Below are positions 43,470-52,637 of a stretch of DNA of 64,000 nt, one piece after another. The DNA is from Curtobacterium sp. MCSS17_008 (GTDB taxonomy: Bacteria; Actinomycetota; Actinomycetes; Actinomycetales; Microbacteriaceae): positions 248,001 to 312,000 of the forward strand of contig NZ_QKSM01000002.1 in the NCBI RefSeq assembly GCF_003234185.1, read 5' to 3'. Numbering within the stretch: position 1 is the first letter of the stretch; each line of letters opens with the position of its first letter. The notes below the pieces were generated by a model. It had not been told where the DNA came from. It ran no database searches and saw only the letters and a list, made by a program, of their open reading frames with translations. A program made the translations under genes and the position numbers.

Positions 43470-45476
43470 GTGTCCCACCGAACCGCCCCGCCCGCGCGTC
43501 GTCGCACCCGCACCACCGTGGTGTGCACAGCCGTCACCGCCCGCGTGCTCACCCTGACGGCCCTGCTGAGCGGCACGCCGGCGTCGGCGGCCACCGACGT
43601 CCGCGACGCCACCGCGGCGCAGCTCTACCGCGGTGGACAGTACCTGTCGCCGACGAGCGAAGCGGCACGGGCCGCAGCGGCGCTCGCGTCCTCCGACCCT
43701 GCCGGGGCCCGCGCGGCGAGCGTCATCGCGCAGTACCCCGTCGCGACCTGGCTCGGGGAGTGGACCACCGGCCCGACCCTGGCGCGGACGATCGACACCG
43801 CGACGGCGGGCGGCGCCTCCGCCGGCACCACCCCCGTGTTCGTCCTCTACGCGATCCCCGACCGCGACTGCGGCGGCTACTCGGCCGGCGGGTTCGACGA
43901 ACGGACCTACGACGCCTGGGTGGACCAGGTCGTCGCGCGCCTCGCCGGGAAGCGGGCCGCCGTCGTCGTCGAGCCGGACTCGCTGGCGATGCTGAGCAAC
44001 GCCCGGTGCACGACCGACCTCGACGAGCAGCGCTACCGGATCCTCTCGCGCACCGTCACGGCACTCACGGCGGCAGGCGTCCCGGCGTACCTCGACGCCG
44101 GCAACTCGAACTGGGTGCAACCGTCGACCATGGCCGCGCGGCTCGAGCGGGCCGGCGTCGACCGTGCGCGCGGGTTCTCGACGAACGTCGCGAACTACTA
44201 CCCGGTCGCGCAGGAACAGGCGTACGCCGAACGGGTGTCCGCCCTGACGGGAGGCGCGCACTACGTCATCGACACCTCGCGCAGCGGGCAGGGCTGGCGC
44301 GGCACCTGGTGCAACGCCCCCGGCGCCGGGCTCGGCGCCACCCCGCGGGTCGCGTCGGACGGCACGGCGCTGGACGCCCTGCTCTGGGTGAAGACGCCGG
44401 GCGCGAGCGACGGCACCTGCAACGGCGGGCCCGCGGCGGGCCGGTGGTACGCCGCGTACGCTCGTGCCCTCGTGGCGAACGCCGCCCTCGACCTGCCGAC
44501 GAGCAGCACCGTGCTCGGCGCGTTGGACGACGTCACCGGATCGGCCGGGACGGTCCGCGTGACGGGGTGGGCGGCGGACCGTCAGGACCCGGCACGGTCC
44601 CTGACGGTCGACGTCACGGTGGACGGCGCACCGGCCGCGCCCGTCGCCGTAGCGGGGGTGTCCGCGAGCGGGACGGCCGCCGTCGCCGACCGTCCGCGGG
44701 CCGACGTCGACCGGTCCTACGGAGTGGGCGCGGCGCACGGCTACGACGTGACGGTCGCGGCACCCGCCGGCCTGCGGGAGGTCTGCGTCCGTGCGACGGG
44801 GACCACGGTCGGGCAGCTCGGGTGCGAGCAGGTGACGGTGCTCGCGCACGGGCCGGTGGTCTCCACCGCCCGTGCCGTCGTGGCACCGGGAGGCGTCGCG
44901 GTCAGCGGATGGGCGTACGACGGTGACGCGCCGACCACCTCGGTCCCCGTGACCCTGCTGGTCGACGACCGGCCCGTCCGCACCGCCGTGGCCGACCTGA
45001 CACGGTCCGAGCCCGTCCTGCCCGGGGCGCTCGGTCAGCGCCACGGCTTCGAGGCCGTCGTGCCCGCCGGCGCGGGTCGGCACCGGGTCTGCGCCCGGGT
45101 CGACGGCACCGCGACCGGCACCGCGGCGACGAGCTGCCGGACCGTGTCCGTCCCCGCGGCCGCCCCGTCCGCGACGATCCGGGTCCTGAGCTCCCCGGCG
45201 CGGGGGCAGGCGCGCATCACGGGGTGGGCGTTCGACCGCGACGCCACCGACCGCCCGGTGACCGTGTCGGTGTCCGTCGACGGGCGCGCGCCCGTCCGTC
45301 TCGAGGCGTCGGGACGGCGGGCAGACGTCGACCGTACCTACGGCGTCGGGCCGCGCCACGGCTTCGCCGGGACGTTCGCCGCGAAGAGCGGCAAGCGCTC
45401 CGTGTGCGTCTCCGTGCAGGGGATCGGTGCGGGCGGTGACCGCGAGCTCCGGTGCCGGACGCTGGTGGTCCGCTGA
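43470..45476 (+). CDS. Secreted glycoside hydrolase family 6 (cellulase) with three C-terminal repeats
   Basis: A 668-residue secreted protein. A signal peptide ends near GTPASAATD (about residue 43). The GH6 domain (about 45-345) has ATWLGEW, VFVLYAIPDRDCGGYSAGG with the proposed catalytic Asp, VVVEPDSLAML, YLDAGNSNWVQP, STNVANYY and a Trp/Asp-rich end WVKTPGASDGTCNGG. GH6 enzymes cleave beta-1,4-glucans. Three homologous domains follow (about 355-465, 467-570 and 571-668), each with a GWAxDxD motif and ending in VC-x-R/V...C; two share the RxDVxRxYGVGxxHG block. GTG 43470 has GGAG 6-7 nt upstream. Confidence 0.9.
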   Translation: MSHRTAPPARRRTRTTVVCTAVTARVLTLTALLSGTPASAATDVRDATAAQLYRGGQYLSPTSEAARAAAALASSDPAGARAASVIAQYPVATWLGEWTTGPTLARTIDTATAGGASAGTTPVFVLYAIPDRDCGGYSAGGFDERTYDAWVDQVVARLAGKRAAVVVEPDSLAMLSNARCTTDLDEQRYRILSRTVTALTAAGVPAYLDAGNSNWVQPSTMAARLERAGVDRARGFSTNVANYYPVAQEQAYAERVSALTGGAHYVIDTSRSGQGWRGTWCNAPGAGLGATPRVASDGTALDALLWVKTPGASDGTCNGGPAAGRWYAAYARALVANAALDLPTSSTVLGALDDVTGSAGTVRVTGWAADRQDPARSLTVDVTVDGAPAAPVAVAGVSASGTAAVADRPRADVDRSYGVGAAHGYDVTVAAPAGLREVCVRATGTTVGQLGCEQVTVLAHGPVVSTARAVVAPGGVAVSGWAYDGDAPTTSVPVTLLVDDRPVRTAVADLTRSEPVLPGALGQRHGFEAVVPAGAGRHRVCARVDGTATGTAATSCRTVSVPAAAPSATIRVLSSPARGQARITGWAFDRDATDRPVTVSVSVDGRAPVRLEASGRRADVDRTYGVGPRHGFAGTFAAKSGKRSVCVSVQGIGAGGDRELRCRTLVVR

Positions 45477-45502
45477 GCCGCGAGGTCGTCCTCGGCCGCC
45501 GC

Positions 45503-45508
45503 TAGGCT
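45503..45508 (+). promoter_or_regulatory. -10 hexamer TAGGCT of purE, leaderless type
   Basis: TAGGCT is followed by 6 nt (CGTGCC) and GTG 45515. Confidence 0.5.
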
Positions 45509-45514
45509 CGTGCC

Positions 45515-46024
45515 GTGACCGACACCACCGCCGCCGCTCCGCTCGTCTCGATCATCATGGGGTCCGACTCGGACTGGCCGACCATGCGCGCCGCCGCCGA
45601 CATCCTCGGTGAGCTGGGCATCCCGTTCGAGGCCGACGTCGTCTCGGCGCACCGCACCCCCGACAAGATGGTCGACTTCGCGCGTGCCGCCGCGGGCCGC
45701 GGCATCCGCGTCGTCATCGCCGGAGCGGGCGGCGCCGCGCACCTGCCCGGCATGGTGGCGTCGCTCACGACGCTGCCCGTGATCGGCGTGCCGGTGCAGC
45801 TCGCGCGGTTGGACGGGCTCGACTCCCTGCTCTCGATCGTGCAGATGCCGGCGGGCATCCCCGTCGCGACGATGGCGATCAACGGCGCCGCGAACGCCGG
45901 TCTGCTCGCGGCGCGGATCATCGGCACCACGGACGACGGGGTGCGTGCGGCGCTCGCCGAGTACGCGGACGGCCTGGAGCAGGTCGTCGAACGGAAGGCG
46001 CAGGCGCTCCGCGAAGCGCTCTGA
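45515..46024 (+). CDS. purE: N5-carboxyaminoimidazole ribonucleotide mutase
   Basis: A 169-residue class I Pur[14 protein letters not shown] at the N-terminus, SAHRTPDKM and [13 protein letters not shown] are the active-site segments. It isomerises N5-CAIR, made by PurK, to CAIR. It has its own leaderless promoter after the GH6 gene. It converges on the GH25 gene with only 7 bp between stop codons and no obvious terminator. Confidence 0.96.
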   Translation: MTDTTAAAPLVSIIMGSDSDWPTMRAAADILGELGIPFEADVVSAHRTPDKMVDFARAAAGRGIRVVIAGAGGAAHLPGMVASLTTLPVIGVPVQLARLDGLDSLLSIVQMPAGIPVATMAINGAANAGLLAARIIGTTDDGVRAALAEYADGLEQVVERKAQALREAL

Positions 46025-46031
46025 CCGGCCG

Positions 46032-47114
46032 TCAGCTCCGCTTCTTTGCGAACGTCTTGAGCATGGTGACGGTGTTGCGGTAGACGTCCTGGTCGCCCGG
46101 GAACACGCCGCTCGCCGACCACTGCCAGAACGTCCACTTCGACCAGCTCCGACCCAGGGTGCCCGGGGTGGTGAAGTCGTGCACCGGGTAGATCGCGACG
46201 AACAACGGGTTCTGCGAGAACTGGTTGCTGTTGTTCGTGCACCGCTTCCACCAGTCGGTCGTGGTGTAGATCGCGGGGTACCGGCCGATGCGGTCGTGGA
46301 CGCGGTTCGAGAAGTCCTTGATCCACGCGCGCATCTCGCCCCAGCCCATGCCGTAGCAGGTGCCCTGTGCGGCGGAGCCGTACTCGATGTCGAGCAGGGG
46401 CGGGAGCGTCCAGCCGTCGGGGCTCCAGCCGCCCAGCGACCGGAAGAAGTAGTCGGCGGTCGCCGCGCCGCTCGCCTGGCTCGGCTGCGCGTACACGTAG
46501 CCGCCGCGGATGATCCGCGCCGCCTTCGCGTCCTCCCACTGCTTCACGTAGGTGCGGCTCTGGTACGTGACGCCCTCGGTCACCTTGATGTAGGCGAAGC
46601 GCGCGCCGTCCGCGCGTGCCTTCCGGAAGTCGACGTCCGGCTGCCAGGCGCTCACGTCCATCCCCTGGACGCGTCCGGGAGGCGGCCCGCCCGCGGCCGT
46701 CGCGCGCAGTGCCGAGGCGTCGGCGCGGCCGGTGCCGGCGCCGACACCGGTGGCCGCGCCGGTGGCTGCTGCGTGCGCGGCGATGCTCGCACCCATGGCG
46801 TGGTCGCCGGCCTGGTCCATCACCGCGACGGACGGGTCCGGGCTGCCGCTCCCGCTCACGTCGCCGGGCGCGGGGGCCGGAGCGCCCGGAGCCGCATCCG
46901 GTGTCGCGGTCGGGTCCGGTGCGGTCGGGTCCGGCGCGGTCGTGGCGGTCGGGTCCGGTGCCGTCGTGGCTGCCGCTGTCGGCGCCGTCGCGGCGGTCGG
47001 ATCGGAGCGGACGACGGCGGCGCCGGCCGCAGCGGGTCCGGCGGTCAGCAGGACCCCCGTCACGACCGTCCCTGCCAGTGCTGCCCACGCCCGTCGGGCC
47101 GGTCGGATCCCCAT
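46032..47114 (-). CDS. Secreted GH25 (lysozyme-type muramidase)
   Basis: A 360-residue secreted protein. The signal peptide ends near AGPAAAGA (about residue 31). A linker of about 70 residues, rich in Ala, Thr, Asp and Pro with repeated APDPTA units, separates it from the catalytic domain (about 150-360). That domain begins GMDVSAWQPDVDF and contains FAYIKVTEGVTY and PLLDIEYG, with the acidic residues used by GH25 muramidases, and ends with KWTFWQWSASG. It would cleave peptidoglycan during growth or competition. ATG 47114 has a GGGAGAGC site. Confidence 0.92.
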   Translation of the reverse strand: MGIRPARRAWAALAGTVVTGVLLTAGPAAAGAAVVRSDPTAATAPTAAATTAPDPTATTAPDPTAPDPTATPDAAPGAPAPAPGDVSGSGSPDPSVAVMDQAGDHAMGASIAAHAAATGAATGVGAGTGRADASALRATAAGGPPPGRVQGMDVSAWQPDVDFRKARADGARFAYIKVTEGVTYQSRTYVKQWEDAKAARIIRGGYVYAQPSQASGAATADYFFRSLGGWSPDGWTLPPLLDIEYGSAAQGTCYGMGWGEMRAWIKDFSNRVHDRIGRYPAIYTTTDWWKRCTNNSNQFSQNPLFVAIYPVHDFTTPGTLGRSWSKWTFWQWSASGVFPGDQDVYRNTVTMLKTFAKKRS

Positions 47115-47234
47115 GTGCTCTCCCTGTCGAGTTCGATGCGCGGCCCTGACCCCGCGCGCGGCCAGCGTAGCCGCCCGGTCGGTCGGCGTCGAGGGAGCTG
47201 GTCACCGATGCGTCCGGCGGCTCAGCCCCCGGGG

Positions 47235-47963
47235 TCAGCCGGCAGCGACGGCGCCCGAGACCGCGTCGACCCGCACGCGCTTCGTCGCCCCGTCCACGGA
47301 CAGGGTCGCGCTCCACACGGGCGCAGCGGCGGTCCCGCCGAGGGCCAGTGCGCGCAGCGACGCCCCCGACGCCGAGGCGAGCGCCCGGTCGACGGCCGTC
47401 TCGGCGTCCACGCGGGCTGCGGCGGCCCGGGCGGCGTCCGCAGCCTTCGTCGCGGCGTCGGAGTCCTTCGGGAACGGACCGGAGGTGACACGTCCGAGTG
47501 CGACCGAGACGACGGACTGCGTCCGTGAGCCGTCGGGCCCGACCACGACCACCGTCCAATCGTCGCCGGACCCGGCGATCGAGACGACCGATCCGCCACC
47601 GGCGGCCGCGATGCCCTGCTGCGTGACCGTGGACCAGTCGACGGAGGCCGGCGCCCCCGCACCGCTGCCGTTGCCGGTGCCGGTCCCCGAACCGTCGGTC
47701 GGCGCGTCGCCGTCCGTCGGGGCGCCGGTCGCTCCGCCGTCGGTGGACGCTCCCGTGCCGCCGTCGGTGGGTGTCCCGGTCGCGGCCGGGGTCGAGGGCG
47801 CGGGCTGGGTCGTCGGGGTCGCGCGCGGGGTCGCCGACGCACTCGGCGACCGGGTCGGGGTCGGTGCGGGATCGCCCGAGCAGGCGGCGAGGCCCATGGT
47901 CAGGACGAGCCCGAGCCCGAGGGCGGCTGCGGAGCGGGACGGTGCGGGGCGGCGACGGGACAT
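47235..47963 (-). CDS. Lipoprotein with Thr/Gly/Pro linker and PepSY-like C-terminus
   Basis: A 242-residue predicted lipoprotein. The lipobox is LAAC with C28 lipidated. Residues 35-105 are low-complexity, with repeated PTDGG and TDGDAPTDG units. The C-terminal 130 residues have two weak repeats around WTVVVVGPDGSRTQSVV and WSATLSVDGATKRVRVDAV, resembling PepSY domains. The role is unknown. ATG 47963 is chosen for the signal peptide; the open frame upstream is a shadow of the next gene. A CAGGAT hexamer 6 nt upstream is a weak leaderless -10. Confidence 0.75.
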   Translation of the reverse strand: MSRRRPAPSRSAAALGLGLVLTMGLAACSGDPAPTPTRSPSASATPRATPTTQPAPSTPAATGTPTDGGTGASTDGGATGAPTDGDAPTDGSGTGTGNGSGAGAPASVDWSTVTQQGIAAAGGGSVVSIAGSGDDWTVVVVGPDGSRTQSVVSVALGRVTSGPFPKDSDAATKAADAARAAAARVDAETAVDRALASASGASLRALALGGTAAAPVWSATLSVDGATKRVRVDAVSGAVAAG

Positions 47964-48058
47964 GGTCCGATCCTGACAGGTGGTGCCCACCAGGACGCCA
48001 ACGACACGGAGGGTCCCGGCTCGGTGCCGGGCTCGGGCGGCTCCGCGGAGGTCAGAGG

Positions 48059-49201
48059 TCAGAGGTCGGCGTGGAGCTGCCAGGTCTCCTGCGCCGAGTC
48101 GTGCCAGCTGAACATCCGAGCGCGGTCCGGACCGGCGACGGCGAGCTGCTCGGCGAGGAGCCGGTCGTTCACCACCTGGAAGACCGCCTGGGCGAGGCGC
48201 TCCGGGTAGGACTCGAGCGGTGCCGACCGGACGGACACCGCCGCGTCGGACGCGACCTCGCTCACCGCGGCGTCGTCGGAGTGGATCACGGGGGTGCCGA
48301 AGCTCATCGCCTCGACCACCGGCAGGCCGAAGCCCTCGACGAGGCTCGGGAAGACGAAGACCGTCGCCCGGTCGTAGGCGACCGCGAGGTCGGCGTCGTC
48401 GACCCGGCCGAGCACCTTCACGCGCTCGGGCGCCAACCCCGCCTCCTGCGCCGTGGTGAACACGTCCACGTCGCCCCAGCCGTCCGGTCCGGCCACCACG
48501 AGGGGGATGTCCTGTGGAGCGTCGGGGTGCGCCAGTGCGCGGATGAGGTGCTGGAGGCCCTTCCGCGGTTCGAGCGTCCCCACGGCGAGGACGTACCGGT
48601 CCGGCAGACCCAGTCGTTCGGCGCGCAGGTCCGCGTCGACCGGCACGAGGAGCCTGCCGCTCGGCGCGCCACCGATGACCCGCAGACGGTCGTCGAAGCG
48701 GTGGACGTCGTTGAGTGCCGCGGCGACCGCGTGCGTCGGCACCACGACCGCGTCGGCGTGGCGGAACGCCCGCTTCACCATGGCCTTGTGGAAGTGGACG
48801 CCCCGCGGCGTCAGGGTCTCCGGGTTCGTCCACGGCACGGTGTCGTGCACGGTCACGACGGTCTGGCGACCCGGCTCCAACGACCGGTCGTGCTTGACGA
48901 GCGGGGCGAGGACGCTCGGGGCGTGCACCATCCCGTGCGATGCCCCGTGCGCGAGACCGGCCTGCCACGCGAGGGAGAGCTCGCGCCGGGGGAGGGCGAG
49001 CTGCTCGAGGTCGGCCAGCCCGGGCAGCAGGGTCCGGAGCCGGGACACCTCGGCCGGGGCCGACCGGGACACGATCCCCTCGACGTCGCAGCCGGCCGGC
49101 GCGGTCGCGATCAGCTGTCGCGTGAGTTCCTCGGCGTAGCGCCCGATCCCACCGGGTACCGGAGCGATCACCTGGTCCAGCATCACGCGGAGAGTGGTCA
49201 C
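48059..49201 (-). CDS. Glycosyltransferase family 4 (mannosyl/rhamnosyl type)
   Basis: A 380-residue GT-B glycosyltransferase. The N-terminus has VMLDQVIAPVPGGIGRYAEEL, followed by VVTVHDTVPW; the C-terminal half has YVLAVGTLEPRKGLQHLIRAL, VKVLGRVDDADLAVAY and the E-x7-E donor site in EGFGLPVVEAMSFG. This arrangement is typical of WbaZ/RfaB-like enzymes of O-antigen-like polymers. GTG 49201 has GAGGAGCG upstream. The sugar is not predictable from sequence. Confidence 0.87.
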   Translation of the reverse strand: MTTLRVMLDQVIAPVPGGIGRYAEELTRQLIATAPAGCDVEGIVSRSAPAEVSRLRTLLPGLADLEQLALPRRELSLAWQAGLAHGASHGMVHAPSVLAPLVKHDRSLEPGRQTVVTVHDTVPWTNPETLTPRGVHFHKAMVKRAFRHADAVVVPTHAVAAALNDVHRFDDRLRVIGGAPSGRLLVPVDADLRAERLGLPDRYVLAVGTLEPRKGLQHLIRALAHPDAPQDIPLVVAGPDGWGDVDVFTTAQEAGLAPERVKVLGRVDDADLAVAYDRATVFVFPSLVEGFGLPVVEAMSFGTPVIHSDDAAVSEVASDAAVSVRSAPLESYPERLAQAVFQVVNDRLLAEQLAVAGPDRARMFSWHDSAQETWQLHADL

Positions 49202-49238
49202 GGGGCGCTCCTCGGTCGGGTCCTGGACGGAATGGTCG

Positions 49239-49244
49239 ACACTA
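49239..49244 (-). promoter_or_regulatory. Candidate -10 (TAGTGT) of the GT4 gene at 48059-49201
   Basis: TAGTGT on the minus strand lies 37 nt upstream of GTG 49201, in the 79-bp gap after the acyltransferase gene. Confidence 0.35.
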
Positions 49245-49280
49245 CCAGGGTGCTGCTGGCCGACCGCGGACGGGCGGGCG

Positions 49281-50516
49281 TCAGCGGTTCCCGCCGGGTG
49301 ACACCGACTGGTCGGGCTCCGTCATGACCCCGACCTCGGGCTCAGGTCGACCCCGCCGGCCCGCGGCCGCCGCGTGCTGCTGTCGACGGTTGAGGAACCG
49401 GCGCTCGACGAGCCACCAGAAGAGCACGCAGAGGGCCAGGACGACCGGGACGACGCCGAGGACCATCGCGAGGAACTGCCACTTCGGGTAGAGGTCCAGC
49501 GGCAGGAGCAGCAGGTTGCCGAGTCCGAGCAGGGGGCTGTGCACGAGGTAGACGCTGTAGGACACCAGTCCGGCGAGGACGAAGGGCCGCCACCCGAGGA
49601 AGCGTGCGAGCCAGGTGTGCCGTCCGACCACGGCGCGCGTACCGAGCCACGTGAGCAGGACACCGACGAAGACCCCGGCGACGACCTCGGACGGCCAGGT
49701 CTGGTGCTGGTAGTAGTCGCGGTGGGTGAAGAAGAGCACGAGCACGCCGGCGAGCAGCACGAGCACGAACCAGCCGGAGGGCCCTCGGGTCGACCGCCCG
49801 CGGAGGCCGTCCTGCCGGTCCCGAGCGGCCACGGTGAGCTCCGCGGCGAGCATGCCGACCGCGAAGAGACCGACGAACCAGGGGTGCACCCACGAGTAGC
49901 GGCTCTCGCTGCCCATCCAGACGCCGATGAGCAGCAGGCCCGACGTCGTCGCCCACCCGCCGACGAGGCGCCAGAGCGGGAGGATGAGGAACGGCATGAG
50001 GAAGTAGATCTGCCACTCGACCGCGACGCTCCACATCGGGCCGTCGATCTTGCCGATGTACTGGGGGAAGAAGTCGTGCACCAGGAAGACGTGGGTGAGG
50101 AAGGTGCCCCACCCCATCGGGAGCTTGGTGTCCCACTGCGTGCCGCCCGGCTGACCGAGCACGGGCACGACGAGGATGAGGACGGCGAAGAGCACGAGCG
50201 CGACCCAGTACGGCGGGATGATGCGGCGCGCCCGTCGCTTGATGAAGCCCCAGATGCCGCCCGGGATCCGGTACCCGTCGAAGCGGGTGAGCACGGGGAG
50301 CATGAGCACGTACCCGGAGAGCACGATGAAGACCGGCACGCCGAGGTAGCCCCACCCGATGACGGGTCGGAGCCACGGCAGCTCGGTGGGCCCCGTCCCG
50401 GTGGTGCCCGTGAAGAGGTAGGCGTGGTAGAACACGACCGCCAGGGCGGAGAGGCCCCGGAGGCCGTCGAGGTAGGGGAACTCCAGACGGCCGGTGGCCT
50501 GACCAGGTGCAGTCAA
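49281..50516 (-). CDS. Acyltransferase family 3 membrane protein
   Basis: A 411-residue protein with about ten membrane helices. The N-terminus has LEFPYLDGLRGLSALAVVFYH, whose Asp-Gly-x-Arg-Gly and His are the OatA/acyltransferase-3 signature. YLGVPVFIVLSGYVL, RRARRIIPPYWVAL and GPMWSVAVEWQIYFLMPFL follow. It would O-acetylate an envelope polysaccharide. The start appears to be TTG 50516 with GAGGACC upstream. The C-terminus is basic and hydrophilic. It is divergent from the next membrane protein gene. Confidence 0.87.
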   Translation of the reverse strand: MTAPGQATGRLEFPYLDGLRGLSALAVVFYHAYLFTGTTGTGPTELPWLRPVIGWGYLGVPVFIVLSGYVLMLPVLTRFDGYRIPGGIWGFIKRRARRIIPPYWVALVLFAVLILVVPVLGQPGGTQWDTKLPMGWGTFLTHVFLVHDFFPQYIGKIDGPMWSVAVEWQIYFLMPFLILPLWRLVGGWATTSGLLLIGVWMGSESRYSWVHPWFVGLFAVGMLAAELTVAARDRQDGLRGRSTRGPSGWFVLVLLAGVLVLFFTHRDYYQHQTWPSEVVAGVFVGVLLTWLGTRAVVGRHTWLARFLGWRPFVLAGLVSYSVYLVHSPLLGLGNLLLLPLDLYPKWQFLAMVLGVVPVVLALCVLFWWLVERRFLNRRQQHAAAAGRRGRPEPEVGVMTEPDQSVSPGGNR

Positions 50517-50617
50517 CGGTGGTCCTCAGGGTCGTCGTACAGGTCGAGTCAGTCTCGCACACGACCCGGGACCGAGCGTTGCTCGGGTCGGTGCCCGTGC
50601 CGCTCCTCGGGGATGCG

Positions 50618-52516
50618 ATGATGGAGTCCGTGACTGTCACCGACCCGGCCACTGCCCCTGCCGTCCTCGACGAAGCGGACGCCCCGGATCCCGTCCCGGC
50701 CCGTCGCCGCGGCGGACGCGTGGTCGTCCACCTGGCGGTCCTCGCCGTCGTGCTCGTGGTGGCCGTCGTCCTCGTCGCACTCGTCGCCTACCGACAGCGT
50801 CTCGCGATCACGAACGTCGACGGCATCTCCTACATGTCGATCGCGCGGCAGTACGCGACCGGGGACTTCGCCGATGCCGTGAACGCCTACTGGTCGCCAG
50901 CCGTCTCCTGGCTCATGGCCCCCCTCGTGGCGCTCGGCCTCGGTCTCCAGACCGCCTTCGGCGCGGTCAACACCGCGGCCGCCGCCGTGGTGGTCGGTGT
51001 CGGCGGCTGGCTCGCCTGGTCGCAGACCCGCCGGCTGGTGCCGCCGCTCTTCTACATGGTGACCGTGACGCCGGCGCTCATGTCGGCCGTGCCCGCGCAG
51101 ACCCCCGACCTGCTCGTCGTCGCCTGGTTCCTCTGCTTCCTGTGGGCGCTCCGGACGGCGGACCGCTCCCTCGTCGGTCCGCTGCGCGGGCGGATCGCCG
51201 CGGGCGCCGTCCTCGGTGCGGTCGGGGCCGTCGGGTACTTCGTCAAGCTCTACACGTTGCCCGTGACGGTCGTCGCCGTGGTGGTCTGGCTGCTCCTGCG
51301 GCTCTGGTCCCGCCGGCGACGCGGTGAGCGGGACCGGCGCACCTGGGTCACCCCGGTCGCGGCGGTCGTGGCCTTCGCGGTCGTCGCCGCGCCGTGGGTC
51401 GGGGTCCTCAGCGCCAAGTACGAGGGGTTCACGCTCGGGTCCTCGCTGGCGGTGAACTTCGGGTCGAAGTTCGACGACGCCGGGCACGGCAGCGGGTGGC
51501 CGTTCCTCCCGGTCCCGCCGAACGACTCCGCGGTGTCGCCGAACGAGGACTTCTCGCCCGACGTGTACGGGCGCGGTCCCCAGGACGACCCGGACCCGCT
51601 CCCGACGCCCGAGGTCGCCGGTGCGGCCCCCGCGGCGGATGCACAGGCCGCGCCCCAGGAGGACACTGCCTCGTCCGACGGCGGGATCGTGGCCAAGGCG
51701 CGGTACTACCTGCACCAGCGCGTCCTGGCGTTCCCGTTCTACCTCGCCCGCATCTCCGGGTACGCACCGTTCGTCGTCCCGATCGGTCTGCTCTTCGCCG
51801 CGGCCGTGACGGTCGGTGTCGTCCGCTTCCGCCGCAACGCGTTCGCGTGCATCGCCGCCGCGACCACCTTCGTCTACTTCCTCGGCTACGCGGGCATCAC
51901 CTCGGCGGCGAGCCGCGGCGGCAACATCCGCTACTACTGGCCGCTGTTCTACGGGACCGTGCTCCTCGCCGCCCTCATGCTGCCGATGGTGTGGCGGCTC
52001 GTCCGGCGCCGTGGCTGGCTGCGGATCGCGGTCACGGTGGTCGCGGTGCTCGCGGTCACGGTCGCCTCGTACTCGCAGAACTGGCTCGGCCGGCAGGCGC
52101 CGTTCTACGCCTCCACGTCCAACGGCACGCCGCTCAACGTCTTCGGCCCGACGCCCGTGCCCGAGGTGTCGAGGCTCGCCGACCAGGTCATCGCGGACGG
52201 GGCGGTGCCGGCGGACGCCCGGATCATCGGCACGAACTACCGGACCCTGACCTCGCTCGGGTTCCTCATCGACGCGCACGTGTACGGGCGTTCCGCCCAG
52301 GGGTACCGGTACGACTCCGAGCCGCAGCGGGAGCTCTTCCTCGACCAGGGCGTGCAGTACTTCGTGCAGTTCGACCCGGTCGGCAGTCCGGAGCGGGACT
52401 ACTCGTCGGCCGGCACGCTCGTCGGCACCTACGAAGCGACGGTGCCCTGCGCGTCGGACACGTCGTCCGAGTCGCCCATGCCGTGCCGCGTGCAGTTCGT
52501 CGAACTCCGGCGCTGA
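50618..52516 (+). CDS. GT39/ArnT-like polytopic membrane protein
   Basis: A 632-residue protein with about ten membrane helices. After a hydrophilic N-terminus, the first external loop contains TNVDGISYMSIARQYATGDF, the acidic motif found in GT-C type glycosyltransferases. A long soluble loop (about 290-370) rich in Asp, Pro and Ala separates two membrane halves. The C-terminal region (about 520-632) is soluble and exported, with GTNYRTLTSLGFLIDAHVYG. The start could be ATG 50618, ATG 50621 or GTG 50630. The substrate is unknown; it presumably glycosylates a wall polymer. Confidence 0.7.
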   Translation: MMESVTVTDPATAPAVLDEADAPDPVPARRRGGRVVVHLAVLAVVLVVAVVLVALVAYRQRLAITNVDGISYMSIARQYATGDFADAVNAYWSPAVSWLMAPLVALGLGLQTAFGAVNTAAAAVVVGVGGWLAWSQTRRLVPPLFYMVTVTPALMSAVPAQTPDLLVVAWFLCFLWALRTADRSLVGPLRGRIAAGAVLGAVGAVGYFVKLYTLPVTVVAVVVWLLLRLWSRRRRGERDRRTWVTPVAAVVAFAVVAAPWVGVLSAKYEGFTLGSSLAVNFGSKFDDAGHGSGWPFLPVPPNDSAVSPNEDFSPDVYGRGPQDDPDPLPTPEVAGAAPAADAQAAPQEDTASSDGGIVAKARYYLHQRVLAFPFYLARISGYAPFVVPIGLLFAAAVTVGVVRFRRNAFACIAAATTFVYFLGYAGITSAASRGGNIRYYWPLFYGTVLLAALMLPMVWRLVRRRGWLRIAVTVVAVLAVTVASYSQNWLGRQAPFYASTSNGTPLNVFGPTPVPEVSRLADQVIADGAVPADARIIGTNYRTLTSLGFLIDAHVYGRSAQGYRYDSEPQRELFLDQGVQYFVQFDPVGSPERDYSSAGTLVGTYEATVPCASDTSSESPMPCRVQFVELRR

Positions 52517-52521
52517 CCCCG

Positions 52522-52581
52522 CCGCACCACGACGAAGGCCCCGCCCCGGAGAACCGGGGCGGGGCCTTCATCGTGGTGCGG
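52522..52581. terminator. Large bidirectional terminator
   Basis: An inverted repeat with 28-nt arms, one mismatch (C/A at 52533 and 52570) and a 4-nt loop AGAA. The inner stem is GAAGGCCCCGCCCCGG. It lies between convergent genes. Confidence 0.75.
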
Positions 52582-52637
52582 TCGGTGCGGCGGGGCCGCG
52601 GTGTGGGCCGGGACGGTGACAGCCCGCCGGGCCGATG

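Noticed and set aside
41781..45359. Minus-strand open frame of 1192 codons opposite purK and GH6
   Set aside because: It spans two well-supported plus-strand genes and their gap; composition is that of a shadow frame.
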